Shown piece after piece: positions 23,689-35,660 of a DNA stretch of 64,000 nt. How positions within the stretch are numbered: position 1 is the first letter of the stretch; each line of letters starts with the position of its first letter. This DNA comes from Rotaria sordida (Eukaryota; Rotifera; Eurotatoria; Philodinida; Philodinidae), in assembly GCA_905250125.1 (NCBI GenBank), contig CAJNOL010000744.1, positions 1-64,000 on the forward strand. The letters are read 5' to 3'. Under the pieces are notes generated by a model. The model did no database searches and was not told the DNA's origin. It saw nothing but the letters and a program-made list of their open reading frames with translations. Made by a program: the position numbers and the translations under genes.

Positions 23689-26247
23689 ATTCGTTTGTTT
23701 GTTTTTTTATTGTTTTCTTTGTTGTTAAACGAAATGAATTTGATCATTTCATTCTTCGTTTTCAGTTACAAAAAATAAAAATCATAGAAAAAAAAATTCT
23801 ATTATTGTTTTATAAAACTCACATATTGTAGAAGAAAATAGTAAGTGTAAGTTTCAATTGACATTTTTGCAGCTTCTGTTTCTATCTTAGACTCAAATGA
23901 CCAGAGTTGAGAGGAGGAAGGGGCAAAGATTAGTGGATAGGTTTCCATAATAATGAGAAAATGTGCATCAGTAATAACAGTTCCTAGATTATTTTAGACT
24001 CTTCCAAAGGATTCTATGAATCTAAGATTTTTACTGTAGATTCTAACTCATCTAAATATTGCAGGTTTTGTTATTTAATGCACCAAAAGGATCTTATTAT
24101 AGATGTCAATTAGTAGAGCAGAGATATTATTGATCTAGTAAAGTTCGAATAGAACGAACATGGAAAAGTATGAACCAATTGAATTCTAAGTTTAAGCGGA
24201 ATTCAATAGTATATGTCAAAGTTTGTCGGAAAAAAAAAGAATGGTGTACCCGAAAACTTACTGAACGATTAAATCAATGTGTAAAGCAGACTAATTCAAT
24301 GGTTGGACTGTCGAAACGAAGAATAAAATTAAATTTGTCGCTTCCTATGGCATGTATTGTATATATTATCATTAGAAGAAAAAAAGTTATGTATTAAAGA
24401 TCTATCTAACAATAGAAATAAGTTTTCTTCTGTATAACGATGTTAAATGAATCTAATAAACTGATAGAATAATGATTCTAAATGCAAACATTTTCGAAAT
24501 GATAATAATTTAGAACACCAGCATCAACTATAAAAATTGTTATCATTTTGATTTATTTATTTGACATTTTTTTAAATAAATTATTTTAATCCCTATGAAT
24601 CTATTTAAGAAATTCTTTTAGTAATTCCGACTGGCAATATTATGTAATTTACGATCGTATGAAGATGAAGAAAACACATTTAATAACAAAAGTCGAGATA
24701 TTGAATGATGCTGATCTTTTTTTTACCGCAAAAATCACTTGTGAAAGTTAATCCAGTATAAAAGTTTTCTTTTTTTTTTTTTTTTGTGCCTAGTGGATTT
24801 GATTTGGCTATTGGATTAACAGTGTTCATTTAATGGACGTTACAATCATCAAAAATAAATGTTGCATAAAAAAAGAATAACATAGGGTTTTCGCAGTTTC
24901 TACAATCTATATCAAGTCTCACTTCGATACAGGACTCTAATTTATTACATATGTATCAGGTAAAATTAAATAGAGTTTTTAAAAGATTCAAAAACAAATC
25001 GAAAAAGATGAGAACGAACAACTAATTTTACAGTGGTCTCAATGTGTCCCGTTATCGAGGAAAAAGTGCAGAAATCTCAATCCTTTTGCCTGATATTTTG
25101 ACTAGAAATAGAGCTCGGTGAACTCTGGTCGCAAGCAGCAACTGGAAGTCAATAGGTCTTAATGCGAAGATTCTACAAAAAAAAAACAACACTGGTTTTT
25201 CCTCTGAGGCTCAAAAAAAGGCTTTTTTTGGCACTTTTCTGATTTTTCGCTATTTAAATACGTTAAACTCCATTTTCTTATTAACAAATAATGATTTTCA
25301 TGTCTATATAGTGCCACAGATAAGATACTTAAATCTGTTGTAAACTTGAGGTACGGAGAAGCTTTCATTGTCTAGGACGTTGTTAAATTTTATTGAGTTA
25401 GATTTCAATCAACAATAATTAGAAACTTTCTAGCTAATGTTTTTCCAGTAATAGAGTAATAAATATCTTCTCTCGAAATTTGATACTCAAAAAAAAAGTA
25501 TGTTGATGTGCTTGTTCATAAAAATACTTTCGAATATCATTTTCTGATGTCGATGCAGAAGAAGTCATCATTCGTGCATACATTAGAATATTCTGTCTAC
25601 TTAATAATAATAAATACATGTTGTGTTGTCTTCATGGAAATGAAACTTTGAATTTGAGATCGAAGATTATAAGAATAGTTGAATAGCTCTTACAGGGACA
25701 CTGCTCCAAATGATGAAAAGTATTTGGAATAAGACTTTCGTCATTAGATAAAAGATATCATTACACAAAAAAAATTAGATATTGGAATTTTAATCTAAAC
25801 GCTTGCTCATGTATAGTTCTCACGAGAGAGATTTATCAACTAATAAATTGCTTTTAAGTCGAGACTATGTGTATTATATAAAACCAACTGACCTATGAAT
25901 ATACTGAAAAAAGGTTCGTATTTCTTTGCAGTATCTACACAACAATAAGCTACAGCTCTAAACTGTTTTCAGAGTATTCATAGTTCATTCGGTTCTACAT
26001 AATTCACATAGTCTTGATTCAATAGTGATTAATCAGTTGCGAGACTACCCTCGTCAGTATCACTACAATATATCATAAATGTTATCTTTGTTAATATTTT
26101 CAGTGACAGTATGATCTAGTTAATGTGGATAGTGTTTCAAGGTTTACTTCAAAAATGAAGTTCTATTATGTAAAGAAAGAAGGAAAATTCTGATATACCT
26201 TTCTAATTGTATATCTTATATTTTTGATAATTTACTCAAAATTGACT
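23689..26247. other. Intergenic, no gene seen
   Basis: Region downstream of NGDN. A 75-codon plus-strand frame (24170-24397) and minus-strand frames at 25159-25368 and 25434-25619 have no homologue or splice context that I can support. Long poly-T runs occur at 24765-24786. Confidence 0.45.
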
Positions 26248-26652
26248 TTAGTTTTTCTCCGAATTAGTACTAGTTAAACTAATAGCATCATCATCTTGAG
26301 ATTTTTTCAATACTTTTTGTGACATACTATCTACTGTCTTTTTGTCATCATCGTCTTTATTTTCTAATGAAATTGTTTTTTGTTTAATAACATTTGATTC
26401 TTGTTGTTTTTTTGAAGAATGATAATCACATGCTGATAAACATATAGTAAGAATAATTAGACAAATAAGAATAATAAATATAATAGCTGGATAACAATAC
26501 CATGGACATACAAAAGATTTATTTGTCGATGTTTCTACTTTAAATTTTAAAGGAATATGATTGTCAATATTTCGTATAGGTAATGAGAATATAGATTTAA
26601 ATAGTATGAAAAGAAAAATTCTTTCATAATTCAATTTATTTACTATTAACAT
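26248..26652 (-). CDS. Small single-pass membrane protein, unknown
   Basis: Starting at the ATG at 26652, an uninterrupted frame gives 134 residues. The N-terminus has a hydrophobic stretch 'IFLFILFKSIFSLP' that could be a signal peptide. It is followed by a short polar region, 'SFVCPWYCYPAI', and a strong membrane segment 'IIFIILICLIILTICLSA'. The tail (about 65 residues) is hydrophilic, rich in Lys/Asp/Ser, and ends near '(S)LTSTNSEKN'. The predicted topology is type I, with a 45-residue outer part and a cytoplasmic tail; Cys residues beside the membrane could be acylation sites. I recognise no family. The continuous frame, the clear topology and the A/T-rich codon style of the neighbours support a real gene. 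Confidence 0.55.
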   Translation of the reverse strand: MLIVNKLNYERIFLFILFKSIFSLPIRNIDNHIPLKFKVETSTNKSFVCPWYCYPAIIFIILICLIILTICLSACDYHSSKKQQESNVIKQKTISLENKDDDDKKTVDSMSQKVLKKSQDDDAISLTSTNSEKN

Positions 26653-26961
26653 GAATAATACATACAATTTTGCGCTTATTTTGATGTGTTCAATAGTTAA
26701 AATATGAACATATTTTTTTAAATAATTTATTATTCTAGATAAACTTTTCTTTTGTTGTCAGTTTATGATAATTTCAGTTTTTATTATTATTGATTATGTT
26801 TGTTATTATTTATTATATACATAGTTTCCTATATCACTGTTCTTTCACGATCTTCTCAAATACACTCATACATTAAAAAACAGTAAATATATATCAATTA
26901 GCATACTCTTATTTATATTGTTCATAACAATTAGAGGAAAAAAAAAAATAGCATAATCTGT
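26653..26961. other. Short intergenic interval
   Basis: AT-rich sequence between the membrane-protein start and the 3' end of E2 copy B. No features beyond A/T runs. Confidence 0.45.
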
Positions 26962-27604
26962 TCAATTTCGTGGTAAACCATGTTGTTTAAACATTTCTGA
27001 TGCAATACGATTATATTCCGTTTTATTAGTATTATATAAACTAGCCGCTTCTATAAAAAAAAAAGAATTGATATGCATACATAGGAAGAAATATTAACTA
27101 AATAATACAGACCAGTATGTTGAATTTGATCCGTGCAAGGATTATCAATTATGTTGGTTACTTCTTCAATAATCTGGACTAAAGTTGTTGTTGGTGTCCA
27201 AGCCTCTGAATTAACCAAGAGATTAGTACATACTTTACCTAGAGAAAACAAACAAATAATTTCAAGATAAAATAATATTCACACCTGAAATATTATTTAC
27301 CATCTCTCTCAATATTAGGATGATATATTGGTTGTCTTACAAATACTTTTGGTGCTTTAAATGGAAATTCTTGTCCTAATATAATGTGAATTCGAATAGA
27401 GCCTTGTTTGTAAATATCAGAATTCGGCAATAGTCGACCAACAATAGTCAAATCTCCTGATGATGGTGATTCATCTTCGTTATCGAAGGGTGTTGATTCA
27501 AGAATAAATTTAGTTTTTGCGTTACTTGTTGGTCCAATATTTTTAAGTTGAGCAGTTAAAGAGTAAGCTCGTTTTACGCGTTGATTTTGGTCAATTTTGC
27601 TCAT
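26962..27604 (-). CDS. UBE2L3-like E2 conjugating enzyme, copy B
   Basis: Exons 27301-27604, 27113-27238 and 26962-27050 (all GT-AG, phase 1) encode 172 residues. It has 'EFPFKAPKVFV' (about 79-89), HPN at 95-97 and catalytic Cys105 in 'GKVCTNLL'. The terminal helix ends 'FKQHGLPRN', the ending shared across this cluster. Two residues after the Cys is Asn, and the position equivalent to UBE2L3 His119 is Gln ('CTDQIQ'), so this is the most diverged copy at the active site. An acidic insertion (about 41-50) fills the early loop. Intron positions are identical to copies C-F. It is probably functional as no lesion is seen. Confidence 0.82.
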
Positions 27605-30600
27605 TTCAAATATATAACAATTTTATCTTCTATTATACTGATTTTTTTCCCACAAATAAGACCTTATAAAAGAGGCTAATGATATATATTTATATATAAA
27701 GGATGGTTTGTTTTTCTTGCGTAAAGTAGGAAGAAGCAGAACAGAAAAAAAACAAATTGCGCAGTTTTCAAAAACATGATTTGAAAGGTTGTTTTATTCC
27801 TATGAGAGCAATCATCTTAGAAATGTTTTATTGCATTCAAAAACAAAAAACAATCAATACATGAGTGCGAGTTATATTTTTTTCGTTGTAAAATAATAAA
27901 ACAAGATTACATTGAGGAGATCGTTGTAGGAAGTTAAATTTTTTTTCAAATTATCAGCAACAAAAATTATGTTTCTTTAGTGTGATGATTCATATACTTT
28001 TTTTAAAAAGGTTTCTGTATTCGAAATAATAAATTCATATTTAACAGTATCAATAAGCATTCCATTACTCTTACATCTCTTGAGATGGAATTATCTTTAC
28101 AGAAGAAAACCACTCCTTAGCTTTGCACAAAAATCCAGATGAGTGCAAGTATACCAAAGATGTCAGTATCATACAACATCGAAAGTTAATAGACATAAAC
28201 ATATCATTATTTGTCTGTTCTCATATTTCTAAACACTTTAGTTCTCATCATTATTTAATATATTTTCTAAAACTATTTTCAACTCAGAAAAGTTTTCGAT
28301 AAATCAATCTTAAATCGATTCTTGCAGAACAGAAATCAGAACTTTTTCGACGTTCTCTTTTTCATATATATTCATTAGCAATATTTAAATAGAAGCTAAC
28401 GCAATTAAGAAAATATTTTATTGAAAACATTGAACCATTCCAAAGTGCTTTATCAATATTTATATCATCAATATAATCAACCATGGTGCAAATAACAAGG
28501 GGAAAAGAGTGGAATTCTATATGATTTGAAATTCAGAATTTTCTTAGATTCCGCAGAATTCTGCTCTTTCCACCTTAACTAATAATCTCAATCAAAATAT
28601 TTTTTGATTCTTAAGTCTATGTTGTTCTTCATGAATAAGTTGATATTTAACCTACATAAAGAAATGAAACAAAACTTATGCGGAAAAAAAGATCCGAATT
28701 CACCTAAATATAATTTTGAAATCTATTTTTTTGTTTACATAAAATAATTGTTTCCTCCTATTTATCTTCAGACCCAATATTTGAGTGATGAATAAGTAGT
28801 AAGAATTTCAACTTCAAATAATTTAAATGAAAATTCGATAGAAATTTTCAGTTTAGCCTTAAAATATAAGTACTTCTATTTAATATAATCCATGTTGGCA
28901 CTTTTTGATTATAAACAATATAATATTGATTTTTTTCGTTTTAAGCAATAATATATAAATTAACAGCTCTTTTATCAATTATCAATTTATTTGAATTCAA
29001 AAATTTTTTGATTTTGTTTATCTCAATACACACATATTTACTTATTTAGTTGATCTACAAATTTAATAGTTTATTTAAAGGGACGAAGAAACTTGAAAAT
29101 TCTAGAAATATCATAAAGTGATGAATTATTCGAAGTAGATTTTTATTATATATATCATCATGTTAAAAGCAAGAAAATAAAATAGAAGATAATTTGTCAG
29201 CCATAAAATAATGCATACATACGTCCATTTATTTATATGCACTATGATTGAATTTTTCTGAGACACACCTTGTGTGCTATGAGAGAAAAACTTTCCAAGG
29301 TGTTATTTTAAATCACTTCAAAGACATATGATTTATAGTGAAAGCGATTGATAAGAGTTCCAAATCATATTTATGGATCGAATCAATGCTAGTCGAATCA
29401 ATAACAATAAAATTCCTTCTTGAGCTCAATAAGAGTAATTAAAGACAATATTTACTATGCTTATTCGTAGAAAAAAAATATTGATCCAAATATTGAAATG
29501 TTTTATTATAGATCAACTAATAGTTCATTCTCAAGAATCAAATCTTTGTCCATGATTACATTTAGATAGAAATAATTCATCTATTTCAAATGAATTTACA
29601 TCTGAAAGTAATCTTCTAAAATTTATTAACTGAGTGACTTTGGATTTGAAAGCTGCTTGTGTAAGTCAATCAGTTCTCATAATAACAAGATGACTTGCAA
29701 AAAGAAAGTAAAGTCGAGTCTCACCATCTCTATTAAGGAAGACAATTGCATAAAACAATAATTATCATCTTATAATAGATTTGTTTCTTTTCTTTTTTTT
29801 TATTACTTCACCATTGTACATATTTGTCCTTGATTGATTAATTAGAAGAGAAGACAAATTAAGCGAAATTTGCTGTTCTTTAATATCTAAACATTGACTT
29901 TTCAACTAAGAATATAACAGTATACCAATTCATTTTAAATTATATTGTTATTAATTTTGAATCAACAGCGAAAGTAAAATGTATTTCATGATATGCTGTC
30001 ACATGAATTAAACAACGATTCGTTCTTCCCAACATTACCAGATGCACTTGCCGTCAACGGCATCTGTATGAAATCTTGAAGTATTGAATGAATAAATCCA
30101 GAATATTTTTACATGATATAGTAAAAAACTAAAAAAGGAACTAAATTAGCATATGTCATTAACGTTTACCAAGAACTATATTGCTAAAAATTATAAAGAG
30201 CAGTAGAAATAAAACATTATCAGTCTAAAATACATGTTTATAAAAACTTATCCTTAACAGAAAGTATCTCATTCAATTGCAAACTAAATTTAGAACCCTT
30301 CAATACCTAAATTATTGTATAGAACCTGTTGCTTGAAAATTAATAATCAAATTCATAAATAAAGCACAATCTGATAACAAAGTGTAAGTCATCTGTAGTC
30401 TGACAACGTATCAACAAGTTAATAATAGAAATTTGTCATAAACGTTTCCAGTTTAATCAACTGACTACATATTTATAGCGTTATATTAGCGATATTAACT
30501 TATGAATGAAGCTTCATACTACTTGTTGTATTGAATTCTAGTAATAAAACATTTATGATATAATTCAATTACGATTAAGACAAGACTTCTCTTCAGATTT

Positions 30601-30972
30601 CTAACTTGTTTAAAGATCATATCAAAAGAAATATATTCAAACACTTAACTGTTATTATTTAATGAAAATACTATAGACTAGCTAAAACATATTTATAACT
30701 TTATGATTCATCACTTTTTTTTATTAAAATAATATAATTAAAATAAAATCACGAAATCTCAATTTATGAGTATGAAAGATAGTATGTTTATGATATTCAA
30801 TTAAATTTTCGATTAAAATTAAGATATATTGTAAAATTAAGTAATGAAAATTTTAATGTGTTTTGCTATCTAAAATGATAATATTCAAAATTATTTTAAA
30901 AAAGACTGCCATACATCAGATAAAAAAATCAAAAATAGTATAATTCGTTGGAAAAACAAGTCTATAAGATCT
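27605..30972. repeat. Duplicated flank between E2 copies B and C
   Basis: No intact gene. Sequence 27660-28900 matches 54640-56600, with related blocks also at 33070-34140. Sequence 29430-30950 matches 50460-52690 and 56615-58050, for example the block around 'ttttattatagatcaactaatagtt'. These are shared parts of units duplicated together with the E2 genes. The paralogous empty site of the piggyBac-like element lies at 30453-30456. Confidence 0.65.
28010..28130 (-). pseudogene. Decayed copy 1 of an unidentified terminal exon
   Basis: Matches the open terminal exon at 33075-33205 at nucleotide level, but the frame is broken by stops and small length changes. Only the last part ('MLIDTVKYEF'-like) is recognisable. 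Confidence 0.5.
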
Positions 30973-31601
30973 TCAATTCCGTGGCAAAGCATGTTGTCTG
31001 ACACATTCCAATGCTTTACGATTAAATTCAGATCGATTTTCCACATATTCACAACCAACATCTAAAAAAGGAAAGAAAATAAATAAAACAAATGTTAAAA
31101 AAAAACGAACTAGCACGCATTGGATGCTCAAGATTAGGCTTGTCGATATATTGTATAACAGCTTTAACAGCATCAACTAAAGCCACTTTACTTGAATATT
31201 TAGCTTCTTTTACTAATAACTCATGACAAAATTTGCCTACAAAAAAAAATTGATAAATATTAACTTTAACTTTTTTCTTAGTTTTTCTTACCATCTTCAG
31301 CAACATTTGGATGATATATTTGAGTAAGAAAACGTACTTCTGGTGGATCGAATGGAAAATTTGGTGTTAATTTCATTTCAATCTGAAATGCACCTTCTTT
31401 AAATATTTCTGATTCTGGAAAAATTCGTCCAATAATCAAGATATCTTTTGGAGTTGCAGAAGCAGCTGTTTCTTCCTCATCATTATCTTCCTTAAATGGT
31501 GATTTCTCAAGTACAAACTTAGGATCTGAAGTAGTTGCATTTAATAATTTTAGTCGAGTGATATTGTTGTACAGTTCCTTATTTAATTTTGGTGTAGCCA
31601 T
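30973..31601 (-). CDS. UBE2L3-like E2 conjugating enzyme, copy C
   Basis: Exons 31292-31601, 31111-31236 and 30973-31061 encode 174 residues. Features are 'NFPFDPPEVRF' (about 81-91), HPN at 97-99 and catalytic Cys107 in 'GKFCHELL'. 'LEHPMRA' carries the His equivalent of UBE2L3 His119. The conserved Trp after the active site is Tyr ('AKYSSK'). An acidic insert 'KEDNDEEE' occupies the early loop. The end is 'RQHALPRN'. It is nearly identical to copy D (52700-53326), including introns and flanks, so the two duplicated recently. Intron 1 is 55 bp and intron 2 is 49 bp. Confidence 0.86.
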
Positions 31602-33074
31602 ATGTTTTTCAATCTAAAAAACTCTAATAACTCAGCAATAATGTTTAAAATAAAAATGTCAGTTGTTTTAGAGATGCAACAGACGTGAAAAAAAACTTGT
31701 ATCGATTTTGTTGACAGAGAAAGTGCAAAATTCGAAATGCACTGTCTAAGTAAGCATGATTTTTTCATATTTTCCAACCATTACATGAAAAGATAAGAAA
31801 AAAGAAGCAGACACGACGACCAATATGCAATTATATATGAATATAGATTAATTTCAGTATCGTTCTTGATGGAGACAGTTGAAGAAAGAAACAACGATGA
31901 CAGCAAACATAAAAGCAAAACAAGCAACCATGTTGAGTTTTGATTATGAAGAAGTTTTTAACATTTGTTTTTTTTTGGAAAACAAATCGTTTGTCAGTAT
32001 CATTTTACTATAAAAAGAAGAACATTTTATCTATGTATACAAGTTCTTACGTAGAATAGTAGCGTATTTGAAATGGTCTCATGAAGAAACTTCTGTTTTT
32101 AAATCTATGTTACTTATAATGTAATTCTTTTCATTCTACCAAGAATAAATAACGATAAACAACATGCGTCACCTATTTATGCTTTCTTATTTTTATTGGA
32201 ATATTCTAACTCAAAAAGTATTTTTATTGGTAGAAATCAAAACTCAAAAGTACACTTTCTTCTTCTTTTTATGAGTCAAACATGTTCTACAAAAAAATCA
32301 TCATAGAAGAAATTATTATATGGTAGAATTTCAAGAATATTGTGTAATTTTGTTTCGATATAATTATATTTATAGTAATATGTGTCTGCTTGAGAATTTT
32401 CATCTTATGTACTCATATGTAACAGTCAAATGCAAAACAACTAATTATTTGAATAGACATAGAGAATAAGTCGTCAGATAAAAACTAATTTGTGTAATTT
32501 TCAAACCACGTATGATATGAAACTCGATGACATTTTATTTTCTACACAACCATGCTTAAAAGGTATCCAATCCCGTTTCTAAATAGTTTATGATTTTAAA
32601 AGAAAAAACGTTAAAAGAGTAAATTTATTCCATATCGAATTAAGGAAGATATTTATTTTTTCAAAAGTCTTACGACAGTACGTTTTCTGCTTTGTGAATT
32701 TTGATTTATGCAGAAAATAGACAAAAATAACTCAAGAAATTTTCAAACTTATTCATTCGTAAAATTACAAAAAAAAGAAAAGAAAAACGTATTTTGATTC
32801 ATGAAATCTATACAAAGGTTTCTTTTTCATACATCTTGAAAAAACTTTTTCGACATACACATCACTGTCTTATGTAGATATTCTCATTTGAAGAGCCTAT
32901 TCGGAACTTCCAAGAGGATGAAATCGACCTTTGGAAGAACTTTACCTTCTCGATTATTACGTTGGACAAAATACTGAGCATGATCAAATCTAAAAAAATA
33001 ATTTTTCTGCACATTTCTAAGACTGTAACCTTGTTTTATTCTTTTTCCACTTGTCACTCACAGTATTCTCATCA
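31602..33074. repeat. Duplicated upstream flank of E2 copy C
   Basis: Matches the upstream flank of copy D (53327-54480) closely, and that of copy E (58675-59800) more loosely, from the 5' UTR through about 1.1 kb. It probably includes the E2 promoter. No gene seen. Confidence 0.6.
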
Positions 33075-33205
33075 TTATCTGCTTGTTTGATCTTTGACCG
33101 ACTCAATAGTAAATTCATGTTTGACAGTGTCAATAAACATTTCATTGTTCTTGAAAACCTTGGAGAAAGGATTACCTTTACCAACAAATAAATCATTCCA
33201 TACCT
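33075..33205 (-). pseudogene. Terminal exon of an unidentified gene, best-preserved copy
   Basis: After a good acceptor (TGCAG at 33206-33210), a 43-codon frame runs to TAA. It reads 'VWNDLFVGKGNPFSKVF', then 'FIDTVKHEFTIESVKDQTSR'. I do not recognise the family. Broken copies lie at 28010-28130 and 55800-55960, each upstream of an E2 gene. No matching upstream exons could be found, so it is either the last exon of an otherwise lost gene or an alternative exon. Confidence 0.4.
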
Positions 33206-34155
33206 CTGCACAAAAAATCAGGATAATTGAAGGTACACGAAGATGTCAGTACTATACAACATCGAAAGTTAATAGACACGATCATATTCATCATTTGTCC
33301 AATCTAATAAACTGTAGTTTTCATTGTCGTTTAATATAATCTTCTAAAATAGATTCTAGTTTTGATAACAATCATTTCTGAGAAGCTGAGTATTTTTTGC
33401 AAAGAAAAACTCGGAAAATTAAAATTATCCAAAAAAAATCGTCCCACATTATTTTTAGATAAGTAGTAACAACAAAATTGAAGTTCTTTGAAGTTAAAAA
33501 CTAGAATTATTAGAAAAAGATCATATCACAAGATAGTATTTTCTAAAACTGTTTTCATCTCACAAAAATTTCCAAAAACTAATTTTAAATCGATTCTTGT
33601 AGAACAGAAACCAGAACTTTGGTGACGTTTTCTTTTTCATATATATATTCATTAGCAATATCTAAATAGAAGCAAACTCAATTAAGAACATATTTTATTG
33701 AAAACATTGAACGACTTCAAAGTGCTTTGTCAATATTTGAATCATCAATTTAATTAACTATAGTACTAATTACTTCAATCAAAATGTTTGTTGATTCTGA
33801 AGTTTTTTTTGCTTTTAATAGAAACACTCTTACTTAACCTACATAAATAAATAGAATAAAACTTATGTGAAAAAAAAAAACTGAATTCCATGAACATAAA
33901 TTAGAAGATCTATTTTTTTATTTATATAAAATAAAAGTTTCCTCTTATTTATCTTCGGATCCAATATGTGGATGACGAATAGATAGTAAGAATTTCAACT
34001 TCAAATGATCTAAAATGGAAATTCGATAGAAATTTTTAATTTAACCTTAAAATAAAAGCATTTCCATTGAATATATTCGATGTTGATGCTTTTCGATCAT
34101 GAATAATATAATATTGATTTTGTTCATTTAAAACAATAATTTATAAATGAAAAAC
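33206..34155. repeat. End of the duplicated unit
   Basis: Similarity to 28280-28960 and to 56100-56600 continues to about 34155 and then stops. This marks the left edge of the 16-kb interrupting block. No gene seen. Confidence 0.5.
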
Positions 34156-34320
34156 TCTTTCAAAAATTTTTCATTCTGCTGATTTTTTCATGCCTTTCAT
34201 ATTTACATAGAAAACAAATAGCACGACATGTGTATCTCGAATGAATTTCATTTAAACGAGTGAAACAGCAGACGATTTATTACGAGAGAAAAAATATAGA
34301 AGTGATTGCCACGTCATGAT

Positions 34321-34340
34321 GTATAAATAGAAACGTCAAT
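34321..34340 (+). promoter_or_regulatory. TATA box before the small basic ORF
   Basis: 'gccacgtcatgatgtataaatag' at about 34308-34330 combines a CACGTCA element with a TATA box. The next ATG downstream is the start of the ORF at 34465. Confidence 0.4.
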
Positions 34341-34379
34341 ATTAATATCGTTTATTTTCGTATTATTTGATTACAAGTT

Positions 34380-34660
34380 AGTAGAATTTCAGTACGACGA
34401 GATTTCAGCATAAGGAAGTTAAGTATAGAAAAGTTCAGCATCAAGAATAACCACTTTCTAAAAAATGCGTTTACTAAGAAAATTAAAAAAGGTACTGCAA
34501 CACTACAAAATCTTTAAAAGTTTTCCAGCAACTCGACGAGAAAAACTACCACTACCGAAATCCAAACATTTCGGGTCCACGAACAAAACGTTATTACAGT
34601 CGATTGAGTCTGAAAAACATTCGCACATAATGCCACATCTTATACAATTGATATAAAGCT
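34380..34660 (+). CDS. Small basic 63-aa ORF, intact arm of an inverted pair
   Basis: The frame 34465-34656 starts at the first ATG after the TATA motif. It predicts 63 residues rich in Lys/Arg, beginning 'MRLLRKLKKVLQHYKIFK' and ending 'HIMPHLIQLI'. No signal peptide or known domain is visible. A diverged inverted copy lies at 35390-35660, where the same stretch reads 'RLLRNSKKVLQQYEISKRF' with AAG in place of the start codon and an early stop. Both copies contain 'gtact...ttttccag', which could be a 37-38 bp intron, but that is unusually short. Coding status is uncertain. Confidence 0.3.
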
Positions 34661-34918
34661 TGTCAAGACTTTTCTGGGATGCCTATAAGAAAAATATTGG
34701 GCAGTTTCGTATCAAGGTAAATATAAAACTTCAAAGGTTCGGCATTACATGCGAACGTTTTGCATGTTCCATTGAGAATAGACATTCAAGAAATTGAACC
34801 TTTGCTTTAGTAGTCAAGACAGAATAATACATATGCGACGATTTTTGTTCCGGAACAATAGTTCGGAAACTATCCAATCAGTTTAGAGAGTACAAATAAA
34901 ACAATTAGAGCGCAAAAT

Positions 34919-35182
34919 TTTGCAAGATCACACCTCTGACATTATAAGATTAGATGAAAATCGTACAAAATTTCGTCGTCTCAGAATCTAATATGAAATC
35001 GTACTGTAAGGTTTTTGAAAGATTTTGCTGTCCTGTAAAATATCACTATAAGGCTATAGGTAATATTATCTGGCTATAAGATCGTTAAAGAATCTCATAA
35101 TACGATTTGATCTAAGATTTTCAAGACTACGATTTCTTGTACGATTTCATCTAATCTTGCAAGATCTTACGTCTGATTTTTT
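34919..35182. mobile_element. Small MITE between the inverted gene copies
   Basis: Inverted arms are visible, for example 'attagatgaaaatcgtacaa' at about 34950 against the reverse complement 'ttgtacgatttcatctaat' near 35145, with several internal repeats of 'gaaatcgtac'. It is about 260 bp with no coding capacity. Exact ends are not resolved. Confidence 0.5.
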
Positions 35183-35389
35183 TGAACTAGGAAGCATCTC
35201 TTGCCTTATGAGTGATCATGCAAACATCTTACAGTTCGGTCAACATCAAATTCGAGTATTTTTTGACATCGTTCACTTTCTTTCAAGATACATTTAGCTC
35301 TTTTTTTGTTTATATCATGTATTTCATTGTGTGTAGATCTACTAGAGCCGATCGTATAATACTTTTGGTTTATTTCTACCATCTTTTAT

Positions 35390-35660
35390 TAAATTAACAG
35401 AAAATAACTGTACTGAAGATCGAACTCGGAACTTTTGGGTTTAGTACATATATAGTTGATCCTTAGAACGTTTTGAACGTGAATTCGAGATCTTTTTTTT
35501 CGGTAGTGACGATTCTTTTCGTATAGTCGCTGGAAAATCTTTTTGAAATTTCGTACTGTTGTAGTACCTTTTTTGAGTTTCGTAGTAAACGCTTTGTATA
35601 ATGTAATTATTCTCAATGTTGAACTTTCTCGTTCTTAACGTCCTTGTGCTGAAATTTCTG
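35390..35660 (-). pseudogene. Inverted copy of the small basic ORF, start lost
   Basis: The reverse complement aligns with 34380-34660 over about 270 bp, including 'aatttcagca(c/t)aagga' and 'cgtttacta(a/c)gaaa'. In the aligned frame the ATG is AAG and a stop occurs after about 44 codons, so this copy is not expressed as the same peptide. Confidence 0.5.

Noticed and set aside
34490..34530. A 37-bp GT...TTTTCCAG intron in the small basic ORF.
   Set aside because: Shorter than every supported intron in the window and not needed to keep the frame open; left as a remark only.
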